NCBI RefSeq assembly: GCF_001894945.1
Contig: NZ_BCXE01000008.1
Coordinates: 1 to 64,000, forward strand
Reading direction: 5' to 3'
Source of the DNA: Rhodococcus ruber NBRC 15591
GTDB lineage: Bacteria; Actinomycetota; Actinomycetes; Mycobacteriales; Mycobacteriaceae
DNA length: 64,000 bases
How positions within the stretch are numbered: the stretch's first letter is position 1; the number at the start of each line of letters is the position of its first letter. Below, piece after piece: positions 57,099 through 64,000 of this stretch. The position numbers and the translations under genes were made by a program. The notes under the pieces were generated by a model that was given only the letters and a program-made list of their open reading frames with translations, did not search any database and had not been told where the DNA came from.

Positions 57099-57203
57099 GA
57101 CGTCAGCTTATGCGACCGGCCCGCCGTGGTGGAGTCCTGCCGGGGCTGGCCGTGGCCTGGTGTCGAGGGGCGTGGTGTCGAGGGGCGTGGTGCCGAGGGG
57201 CGC

Positions 57204-58196
57204 TCACCGGGTGGCGGCCCGTACCGCCGCGACCAGCCACGCGACGAGCAGGGCCAGCAGCGCGACCACGAGCAGGACCGGAGCCAGCAGCGCGACCAGG
57301 ACGACGAGGAGGGCCAACAGGATCTTCGTCCTGGTGCTCAGGCCGGAGATCAGGCCCTTGACGGCGGCCCACACGGGGTTCTTGCCGGTCAGGGCGGCCC
57401 CGGCGCCTTTGAGGACGGCTCTTGTGCTCGCACTGCCCTCGGTGACGGTATCGATGAGCTGGTCCGTCGAGGCGGGGGCATCGCGCAGCACCGCGTCCCG
57501 GCGCTTCCGCACCGCCCGGGCGAGCCGGCGAACGTGGGTCTTCAGCCACTCGACGGCGGCCGCGAAGGGCCGGCGCTTGCGACGCGGAGCGCGGTCGTCG
57601 AGCCCCGGTCCGGGACGTTCCGATGTCGCCACCGGTGGGCGCTCGGACGACCGGGGCCGGGAGCCGGTGGACGTGCGCGGCCTCTCACGGGTCCGCGACC
57701 GAGCCTGCTCGTCGGCGGTCTGCGTCCGCGGACGGGTCCGGCGCGTAGCGGTGTCCTGCGTCCGGGCGCGCCGTGGGGCGTCCGGCGCCGTACGGGTTCC
57801 GGCGGCGGCGCGTCCGGCTCGCCGATCCGGGTCCGTCCGCCGTGGCGCAGCCGTGGCCGACCGCGCGGTGGTCGATTTCCCGGTGGTGGATTTCGCGGTG
57901 GTGGATTTCGCGGTGCCGGATCGTGCGGTGCCGGATCGTGCGGTGGTGGATTTCGCGGTGCCGGATCGTGCGGTGGTGGATTTCGCGGTGCCGGATCGTG
58001 CGGTGGTGGATTTCGCGGTGCCGGATCGCGCGGTCGTCGACTTCGCGGTGTCCGACCGCGTCGTGGCCGACGTCGTCGTGGCCGCGGTCGTCGACTTCGG
58101 GGCGGCTGCCCGTCTGCGAGATGTGCGTTCCCTGCCCCCGGCCGTTCGGCCGGCGCCGCGTGCGGTCCGACCCTCTGCTGTGCCCCGTGCACCCAT
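57204..58196 (-). CDS. Repeat-rich basic protein with C-terminal membrane hairpin
   Basis: 330 residues, unknown function. The first about 200 are low-complexity and very basic, rich in Arg/Thr/Ser/Ala, with a 10-residue repeat (KSTTARSGTA, about residues 50-100). A helical middle (about 205-285) includes WLKTHVRRLARAVRKRRD. The end is strongly hydrophobic (LLALLVVLVALLAPVLLVVA), consistent with one or two membrane helices. The tail resembles polycation nucleic-acid-binding regions. I prefer this strand because of the coherent membrane segment, although the opposite strand is also open; the exact start is uncertain. Confidence 0.55.
   Translation of the reverse strand: MGARGTAEGRTARGAGRTAGGRERTSRRRAAAPKSTTAATTTSATTRSDTAKSTTARSGTAKSTTARSGTAKSTTARSGTAKSTTARSGTARSGTAKSTTAKSTTGKSTTARSATAAPRRTDPDRRAGRAAAGTRTAPDAPRRARTQDTATRRTRPRTQTADEQARSRTRERPRTSTGSRPRSSERPPVATSERPGPGLDDRAPRRKRRPFAAAVEWLKTHVRRLARAVRKRRDAVLRDAPASTDQLIDTVTEGSASTRAVLKGAGAALTGKNPVWAAVKGLISGLSTRTKILLALLVVLVALLAPVLLVVALLALLVAWLVAAVRAATR
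57931..58020. repeat. Tandem 30-bp repeat (3 perfect copies plus degenerate flanks)
   Basis: The unit beginning CCGGATCGTGCGG is repeated perfectly at 57931-57960, 57961-57990 and 57991-58020. A diverged copy follows at 58021-58050 and partial copies precede it from about 57871. It encodes the 10-residue repeat of the protein above and keeps the frame, so copy number can vary freely. Confidence 0.95.
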
Positions 58197-58405
58197 ACCT
58201 ACGGCTACCCCCGGCGGTGCCGGGGAAACCTGTCGTGAGGCTCCGGCCTCAACTCGAGCAGAATGCGCACAACGGGGCTATCGCACGCAACGGTGACCAC
58301 TCGGAGTGGGCGGCCTCACACTTCGGTGTAGCAGGGATCACACCGGGCGGCGGCCCGGTTTCTCGAACCCCCTCCGCACCGTCCCCAGACGAAAGCGAGC
58401 AGATC

Positions 58406-59812
58406 GTGCTTGTCTTCCTCGGCTTCCTCATGGTCGCCGTCTTCATGTACTTGATCCTCTCCAAGAGGGCCACGCCCGTCGTCGGTCTCATCCTCGTCCC
58501 GGTCGCCTTCGGGCTGTTCGCCGGCGCCGGTCTCGATCTCGGCGACATGATCGTCGACGGCGTCACCGACCTGGCCCCGACCGCGGCGCTGCTGTTCTTC
58601 GCGATCATCTTCTTCGGGATCATGATCGACGTCGGACTGTTCGACCCGCTGGTGCGGTTGATCCTGCGGCTCGTGCGCGACGACCCGGCGCGGCTCGTCG
58701 TCGGCACCGCGGTGCTCGCGATGATCGTCTCCCTGGACGGCGACGGCTCGACCACGTTCATCATCACCACGTCGGCGATGCTGCCGCTGTACCTGAAGCT
58801 GCGGGTGAGCCCCGTGATCCTGACGGTCGTCGCGGGCCTGGCGAACGCGACGATGAACATCATCCCGTGGGGCGGGCCGACGGTCCGTGCCGCCAGCGCC
58901 CTGGGCCTGTCCCCGTCGGACGTGTTCGTGCCGATGATCCCCTCGCTGCTCGTGGGCCTGGTCGTCGTGCTCGGCTTCGCGCTGCACCTCGGTGTCATGG
59001 AGCGCCGGCGACTCGGCAAGCTGGTGTGGACCGCGGAACCGGTCCTCGCGGGTGTCGGCCGCGGCGGATCGACCGGCTCCGGCGGATCGGGCGGATCCCG
59101 AGCGACCGGGACCGGCCCGGGGGCCGACGCCGGCGACAGCGACGACCAGACCGGCGGATTCGCCGCCGCCCTCGATCCGAACCGCGCAACCCTGCGACCG
59201 AAGCTGCTGCCGTTCAACGCCCTGCTCACCGTCGCGCTGCTCGTCGTCCTCGGCCTCGACGTCCTGCCCATCCCCGTGCTGTTCATGATCGCCGCCGGTC
59301 TGGCGCTGGCGGTGAACTTCCCGCGCGTGGCCGACCAGTCCGAGGCGATCGTCCGGCACTCGTCGAGCATCGTGTCGGTGGTCGCCATGGTGTTCGCCGC
59401 GGCCGTCCTGACCGGGGTGTTCCAGGGCACCGGCATGGTGGAGTCGATGGCGCTGTGGCTGACCGGGGTGATCCCGGACGCGCTCGGCCCGTTCCTCGCG
59501 GTGATCACGGGGGTGCTCAGCATTCCGTTCACGTTCTTCATGACCAACGACGCCTTCTACTTCGGGGTGCTACCGGTGCTCGCCGAGACCGCCGCCCAGT
59601 ACGGGATCGAACCGGTCGAGATGGCCCGCGCGTCGATCACCGGCCAGCCCGTACACATGCAGAGCCCCCTCGTACCCGCGATCCTGCTGCTCGTCACCCT
59701 CGCCGGCGTGCAGCTCGCCGACCACCACCGCAAGGTGCTGTGGCGTGCGACGATCGTCTCGCTCACGATGCTGGTCGTGGGCGTCGCACTGGGTCAGATC
59801 CCGCTCGGCTGA
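58406..59812 (+). CDS. CitMHS-family citrate-metal transporter
   Basis: About 468 residues with about 11-12 membrane helices. The conserved DGDGSTTFIITTSAMLPLYLKL and PWGGPTVRAASAL segments and the C-terminal FTFFMTNDAFYFGVLPVL fit the citrate-Mg2+/Ca2+:H+ symporter family. A Gly/Ser-rich insert (about 210-245) lies in the central cytosolic loop. The start is a GTG at 58406; the upstream frame is open but lacks membrane features. A CitA/CitB-type two-component system follows at 69 bp, so citrate or another tricarboxylate with metal is the likely substrate and inducer. Confidence 0.88.
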   Translation: MLVFLGFLMVAVFMYLILSKRATPVVGLILVPVAFGLFAGAGLDLGDMIVDGVTDLAPTAALLFFAIIFFGIMIDVGLFDPLVRLILRLVRDDPARLVVGTAVLAMIVSLDGDGSTTFIITTSAMLPLYLKLRVSPVILTVVAGLANATMNIIPWGGPTVRAASALGLSPSDVFVPMIPSLLVGLVVVLGFALHLGVMERRRLGKLVWTAEPVLAGVGRGGSTGSGGSGGSRATGTGPGADAGDSDDQTGGFAAALDPNRATLRPKLLPFNALLTVALLVVLGLDVLPIPVLFMIAAGLALAVNFPRVADQSEAIVRHSSSIVSVVAMVFAAAVLTGVFQGTGMVESMALWLTGVIPDALGPFLAVITGVLSIPFTFFMTNDAFYFGVLPVLAETAAQYGIEPVEMARASITGQPVHMQSPLVPAILLLVTLAGVQLADHHRKVLWRATIVSLTMLVVGVALGQIPLG

Positions 59813-59880
59813 GCCCGGCGGCGACGTACCGTCGCGGGAAACGGATCGATCGTGTCGGACCCGGAACCACCGGAGGCGTC

Positions 59881-61554
59881 GTGAGGCTGCGGACCCAGGT
59901 GCTGCTGTTGCAGTCCGCCGTGGTCGCGGCGGCCCTCGGGCTGGGGTTCGCGGCGTTCGTCACCACCACCGAGCACCGCGTCACCGATGAGCACGGACAA
60001 CGAGCCCTCGCCGTCGCCCGGACCGTGGCAGTCGATGCCACGGTCCGGGCCGAGGTGGCCCGGCTCGCCGCCGCCGACGACGGGGTCGTCGCCCCCGGCA
60101 ACCCGGAACTCGCCTCCGGCACCGTCCAGCAGGCCGCCGAGGCGGTCCGCGACGCCACGGGTGCGCTGTTCGTGGTGGTCACGGACGAGCAGGGGCTGCG
60201 CCTGGCCCACCCCGACCCCGACCTGCTCGGACTACGCGTCAGTACCGACCCGGACGAGGCCCTGGCCGGCCGCGAGGTGGTGCGCAGCGAGCGCGGCACC
60301 CTGGGCGACTCCGTCCGGGCCAAGGTGCCGGTCGTCGCGCCCGGCTCGGACCGGGTCGTCGGCGAGGTCAGTGTCGGCATCGCCACGGACCGCATCCGGT
60401 CGGAACTACGCGAGGACGTCGCGCAGGCGTCTCTCGTCGCAGCCGGCGCCCTGGCCTGCGGTGCCGCGGGCTCGGCGCTGCTGGCCCGGCGGTGGAAGCG
60501 GCTGACCCTCGGCCTCGAACCCGAGCAGCTGGCCGAGCTGGTCCGCGAGCAGGAGGTGGTGCTCCACGGCATCGGGGAAGGGGTGATCGGTGCCGACACG
60601 GAGGGCACGGTCACCGTCGTCAACGCCGAGGCCCGCCGGCTGCTCGACCTGCGGGGCGGGGCGGGGGACCGGCTCGAGGACGTCGGCCTGACCCCGCGCC
60701 TGCTCGACGTCGCACGCAGCCCCCGCGACGAGCCGGTGGCTGCGGCCGTGGGGGACCGGATCGTCCTCGCCGTGGCGCGTCGCGTCCGGCGGGACGGGCG
60801 CGACCTGGGCACCGTGATGTCGGTGCGCGACCGGACCGACGTCGAGAAGCTCACCCGCGAGCTGGACGCCGTGCAGTCGCTGACCACCGCGCTGCGGGCC
60901 CAGCGCCACGAGACGGCCAATCGTCTGCATCTGCTCTACGGCCTGCTGCAGCAGGGGCGCAGCGCGCAGGCCACCGAGTACCTCGAGCAGCTCCTCGGAG
61001 CCGGACCGGCGGGCCGGCCACTCGACGGGCTCGACGCCGTCGCCGATCCGTACCTGCACGCCTTTCTCACCGCCAAGGCTGCCCACGCGCGGGAGAGCGG
61101 GGTGACGCTGGTTCTCGGCGAGAACACCTGGGTGCGAGGCACCGTCCGATGCCCCGTGGACGTCACGACCGTGCTGGGCAATCTGCTCGACAACGCGATC
61201 GAGGCGGCTCGCGAGCGCGGGCACGACCCCGCCGAGGTGGAGGTAGAACTCGTCGAGGCCGGGCGCGACCTGCATGTGGCCGTCGCGGACACCGGTGCCG
61301 GGGTCGCCGCCGGGCGGGCCGAGGAGATCTTCGGGGAGGGCGTCACCACCCACGCCGACGGCGCCGTCCCGGGTGGTCGCGGCATGGGCCTGGCCCTGGC
61401 GCGGCAGGTGGCCCGGCAGCACGGGGGCGATGTGACCGTCGCCGATCCCGGCGGGCGGCGCACCCCGGACAATCCCACGGGCGGCGCGGTGTTCGTCGCC
61501 ACCCTGATCGACGTACTCGACGAAGGAGACACCGGATGGGCGGATCCGATCTGA
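59881..61554 (+). CDS. Sensor histidine kinase, CitA/DcuS type
   Basis: 557 residues. Two transmembrane helices (about 7-27 and 177-197) flank an extracytoplasmic PAS/PDC-like sensor. A cytoplasmic PAS (about 215-325) precedes the kinase, whose phospho-acceptor is H343 in AQRHETANRLH, as in CitA/DcuS. The ATPase has N box NLLDNAIEAA and G boxes DTGAGV and GGRGMGLAL. A GTG start has GGAGG 5 nt upstream. It overlaps the response regulator by 19 nt and follows the CitMHS gene, so it should sense the transported carboxylate. Confidence 0.93.
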   Translation: MRLRTQVLLLQSAVVAAALGLGFAAFVTTTEHRVTDEHGQRALAVARTVAVDATVRAEVARLAAADDGVVAPGNPELASGTVQQAAEAVRDATGALFVVVTDEQGLRLAHPDPDLLGLRVSTDPDEALAGREVVRSERGTLGDSVRAKVPVVAPGSDRVVGEVSVGIATDRIRSELREDVAQASLVAAGALACGAAGSALLARRWKRLTLGLEPEQLAELVREQEVVLHGIGEGVIGADTEGTVTVVNAEARRLLDLRGGAGDRLEDVGLTPRLLDVARSPRDEPVAAAVGDRIVLAVARRVRRDGRDLGTVMSVRDRTDVEKLTRELDAVQSLTTALRAQRHETANRLHLLYGLLQQGRSAQATEYLEQLLGAGPAGRPLDGLDAVADPYLHAFLTAKAAHARESGVTLVLGENTWVRGTVRCPVDVTTVLGNLLDNAIEAARERGHDPAEVEVELVEAGRDLHVAVADTGAGVAAGRAEEIFGEGVTTHADGAVPGGRGMGLALARQVARQHGGDVTVADPGGRRTPDNPTGGAVFVATLIDVLDEGDTGWADPI

Positions 61555-62204
61555 CGGTGCTCGTCGTCGACGACGACTTCCGGGTCGCGGAGCTGCACGC
61601 GAGCGTGGTGGCCGCGGTCGCCGGGTTCCGGGTGGCGGCGGTCGCCGGCACCCTCGCGGCCGCCCGGGCCGCGGTTCGCGAGACCGCGATCGATCTCGCG
61701 CTCGTGGACGTGTACCTGCCCGACGGCTCCGGCATCGATCTGATCCGCGAACTCGACTGCGACGCATTCGTACTCGGCGCGGCCGCCGAGGGCACGACGG
61801 TGCGGGCCGCGCTGGCCGCCGGCGCCTCGGGGTATCTGGTCAAGCCGTTTCCCAATACCGAACTCGCGCGGCGGTTGTCGGCGTACGCGCAGTACCGGCG
61901 TCTGGTCGCCGGAGCCGAACTCAGCCAGGCCGAGATCGACTCGGCGCTGGCCGCGCTGCGGCCCGCCCCGTCGGGCGCCGCAGACCGGGCTCCCCGTTCG
62001 GTGACCAAAGAGCTTGTTCTGCAGGCTCTCTCGTCGTCGGCGACGCCCATGTCGGCAGGGGAGGTGGCGGTGACGATCGGGGTGTCCCGCGCGACGGCTC
62101 AGCGTTATCTCGCCGCGCTCGTCACCAAGGGGCAGCTGCGGATGCAGCTGCGGTACGGCAGCACGGGACGACCGGAACAGGAGTATCGCCTCCCGGCCGG
62201 CTGA
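61536..62204 (+). CDS. Response regulator, CitB/DcuR type
   Basis: 222 residues. The receiver has the acidic triad VVDDD, the phosphorylation site D58 in ALVDVYLPDGSG, and the conserved K in GYLVKPFPN. The C-terminal helix-turn-helix (EVAVTIGVSRATAQRYLAALV) is the CitB/DpiA type. The ATG lies inside the kinase gene with AAGGAG 8 nt upstream. It probably activates the CitMHS gene. Confidence 0.92.
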   Translation: MGGSDLTVLVVDDDFRVAELHASVVAAVAGFRVAAVAGTLAAARAAVRETAIDLALVDVYLPDGSGIDLIRELDCDAFVLGAAAEGTTVRAALAAGASGYLVKPFPNTELARRLSAYAQYRRLVAGAELSQAEIDSALAALRPAPSGAADRAPRSVTKELVLQALSSSATPMSAGEVAVTIGVSRATAQRYLAALVTKGQLRMQLRYGSTGRPEQEYRLPAG

Positions 62205-62211
62205 ACCGCGA

Positions 62212-63870
62212 TCAGCCGATGGCGGGCCCGAGCAGATCGTCGGCGTCGGTGATCCGGTACGCGTAGCCCTGTTCGGCGAGGAACCGCTGCCGGTGCGCGG
62301 CGTACTCGGCGTCGAGGGTGTCACGCGCGACGACCGAGTAGAAGTGCGCCTGCCCGCCGTCGTGCTTGGGACGCAGCAACCGGCCGAGACGCTGCGCCTC
62401 TTCCTGACGCGAGCCGAACGTGCCGGACACCTGCACCGCCACCGAGGCCTCGGGCAGGTCGATCGAGAAGTTCGCGACCTTGGACACGACGAGCACCTTC
62501 AGCTCGCCGGCGCGGAAGCGGTCGAACAGCTCCTCGCGCTCCTTGTTCCGGGTCGAGCCCTTGATCACCGGGGCGTCGAGCGCCGCGCCGAGTTCGTCGA
62601 GCTGATCGAGGTACGCGCCGATGATCAGGGTGGGGGAGTCGCGGTGCCGGGCGAGGATCGACTTCACCACCGCGATCTTCGTGTGCGCGGTCGAGCACAG
62701 CTTGTACCGTTCCTCGGGCTCGGCGACCGCGTACGCCATCCGTTCCGCGTCGGTCAGGGTCACCCGCACCTCCACGCACTCCGCGGGCGCGATCCAGCCC
62801 TGCGCCTCGATGTCCTTCCACGGCGCGTCGTAGCGCTTGGGACCGATGAGCGAGAACACGTCGCCCTCGCGGCCGTCCTCGCGCACGAGCGTCGCGGTGA
62901 GGCCGAGCCGGCGCCGGGACTGCAGATCGGCCGTCATCCGGAACACCGGTGCGGGCAGCAGGTGCACCTCGTCGTAGATCATCAGCCCCCAGTCGCGGGA
63001 GTCGAACAGTTCGAGGTTGCGGTACTCGCCCTTCGACTTGCGGGTGATCACCTGGTAGGTGGCGATGGTGACCGGGCGGATCTCCTTCTTCTCCCCGGAG
63101 TACTCGCCGATCTCGTCCTCGGTGAGCGACGTGCGCGCGATCAGTTCGCGCTTCCACTGCCGCCCCGCGACGGTGTTGGTCACCAGGATCAGGGTGGTGG
63201 CACCGGCCTTGGCCATCGCGGCCGCACCCACCATCGTCTTGCCCGCCCCGCAGGGCAGCACGACCACGCCGGAGCCGCCGGCCCAGAACGAGTCCGCGGC
63301 CATCTCCTGGTAGTCCCGTAGATGCCAGGGGTGGGACTCGAAGTCGAGGCTGATCGCGTGCGCCTCCCCGTCGACGTAGCCGGCGAGGTCCTCGGCCGGC
63401 CAGCCCACCTTGAGCAGCATCTGCTTGAGCCGGCCACGCTCGCTCGGATGCACGATCACGGTGTCGTCGTCGAGCCGCGCGCCGAGCATCGGGGCGATCT
63501 TCTTGTTGCGCATCACCTCCTCGAGCACCGCCCGGTCGAGACTGACCAGGGTCAGGCCGTGCGCGGGATTCTTCACCAGCTGCAGCCGTCCGTAGCGGGC
63601 CATGGTGTCGACGATGTCGACGAGCAGCGGCTGCGGGACGGCGAACCGGGAGTGGCTGACGAGGGCGTCGACGACCTGCTCGGCGTCGTGCCCCGCGGCC
63701 CGGGCGTTCCACAACGCCAGCGGGGTGACGCGGTAGGTGTGCACATGCTCGGGGGCGCGTTCGAGTTCGGCGAACGGGGCGATCGCCTGCCGGGCCTCGT
63801 TCGCGAGCGCGTGGTCGACCTCGAGGAGCAGGGTCTTGTCGGACTGGACGATCAACGGTCCGTCGGGCAC
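62212..63870 (-). CDS. ercc3: XPB/ERCC3-type DNA helicase
   Basis: 552 residues of the XPB-like SF2 helicases found in actinobacteria (Rv0861c). After an N-terminal damage-recognition-like domain come the RDYQ region (HLRDYQEMAADSFWAGG), Walker A PCGAGKT, motif II DEVH in IYDEVHLLPAP, motif III TATLVREDGREGD, and motif VI RLGRLLRPK. It uses ATP to unwind DNA and acts in repair. The GTG start has GGAGG 6 nt upstream. It neighbours an Rv0862c-like gene, as in Mycobacterium. Confidence 0.94.
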   Translation of the reverse strand: MPDGPLIVQSDKTLLLEVDHALANEARQAIAPFAELERAPEHVHTYRVTPLALWNARAAGHDAEQVVDALVSHSRFAVPQPLLVDIVDTMARYGRLQLVKNPAHGLTLVSLDRAVLEEVMRNKKIAPMLGARLDDDTVIVHPSERGRLKQMLLKVGWPAEDLAGYVDGEAHAISLDFESHPWHLRDYQEMAADSFWAGGSGVVVLPCGAGKTMVGAAAMAKAGATTLILVTNTVAGRQWKRELIARTSLTEDEIGEYSGEKKEIRPVTIATYQVITRKSKGEYRNLELFDSRDWGLMIYDEVHLLPAPVFRMTADLQSRRRLGLTATLVREDGREGDVFSLIGPKRYDAPWKDIEAQGWIAPAECVEVRVTLTDAERMAYAVAEPEERYKLCSTAHTKIAVVKSILARHRDSPTLIIGAYLDQLDELGAALDAPVIKGSTRNKEREELFDRFRAGELKVLVVSKVANFSIDLPEASVAVQVSGTFGSRQEEAQRLGRLLRPKHDGGQAHFYSVVARDTLDAEYAAHRQRFLAEQGYAYRITDADDLLGPAIG

Positions 63871-63946
63871 GGACGCCTCCTAGCACGGGAACAGAGAACA
63901 ACCTCTCTATTCTCCAGGCGGGACGGCCGGGCCGCCACCGCCGCCG

Positions 63947-64000
63947 TCAGTCGACGAGGGCGACCGTGGTGATGCGGTGCAGCACGAAACTGCGGACCGT
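63947..64000 (-). CDS. 3' end of an Rv0862c-like helicase-associated protein (partial)
   Basis: The last 17 codons of a leftward gene enter the window at its right edge (TVRSFVLHRITTVALVD then TGA). The sequence is a plausible C terminus of the Rv0862c-type helicase-associated protein that sits next to the XPB gene in Mycobacterium. The rest lies outside the window. Confidence 0.55.
   Translation of the reverse strand, partial: TVRSFVLHRITTVALVD

Noticed and set aside
57871-58050. CRISPR array
   Set aside because: The 30-bp units are directly adjacent with no unique spacers, and they encode an in-frame peptide repeat.

Overview
The window is a GC-rich actinobacterial chromosome segment, most likely Rhodococcus or a close mycolic-acid-containing relative. 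Evidence: a secreted mycolyltransferase of the antigen-85 type, a wax-ester/diacylglycerol acyltransferase-like protein, a KstR-type steroid regulator with its operator sequence, the PlsB2 and PlsC/HAD acyltransferase pair, TreS-maltokinase, F420/flavin-type LLM oxidoreductases, and an XPB helicase next to an Rv0862c-like gene, as in Mycobacterium. I see no rRNA or tRNA gene, insertion sequence, prophage or CRISPR array. It reads as ordinary chromosome with several niche accessory modules.

Layout. 0-3.2 kb: a KstD-like flavoprotein and an LLM oxidoreductase, divergent from a KstR-like TetR gene, with two KstR-type operators between them. 3.2-6 kb: a secreted protein and the MetP-MetS amino-acid importer. 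6-11 kb: a translationally coupled phospholipid-synthesis cluster (PlsB2, HAD-PlsC, UPF0104 membrane protein). 11-23.3 kb: a stress/dormancy-like block with an Rv2004c-like kinase, a VIT-type transporter, three tandem-domain universal stress proteins, an alcohol dehydrogenase, a CYTH-CHAD protein, a flavodoxin, an Acg-type nitroreductase and a Rip3-like site-2 protease with CBS domains. 23.3-30 kb: mycolyltransferase, two paralogous SDRs, a K+ channel, the KtrBA K+ uptake system and a solitary gas-vesicle gvpA.

30-37.6 kb: a WS/DGAT-like protein with an altered active-site motif, the HelY-type helicase, ohr/ohrR, and a Clp ATPase preceded by a HAIR (HspR) element. 37.6-42.5 kb: treS-mak and the DAHP synthase gene, the latter preceded by a short leader ORF with a Tyr-Phe-Trp-Phe run. 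42.5-50.3 kb: a frameshifted glycosyltransferase, a solitary ectoine hydroxylase, an alcohol dehydrogenase, two VOC proteins, an aminotransferase/AraC pair, an AhpD-like protein and a SigJ-type ECF sigma factor. 50.3-56 kb: an SsuABC-like importer and two LLM monooxygenases, preceded by a Cys-rich nine-codon leader ORF, which suggests organosulfur scavenging controlled by cysteine supply. 56-64 kb: a GNAT, a DUF3239-like membrane protein, a repeat-rich basic membrane protein with a 30-bp tandem repeat, a CitMHS transporter with a CitAB-type two-component system, the XPB helicase and the 3' end of an Rv0862c-like gene.

The most novel-looking signals are regulatory: two candidate attenuator leader peptides (aromatic and cysteine), the paired KstR boxes, and a perfect 25-bp-stem hairpin between treS and the DAHP synthase gene. 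The lone gvpA is the most puzzling gene. All assignments rest on reading the sequence and on remembered family features; no database search was run.
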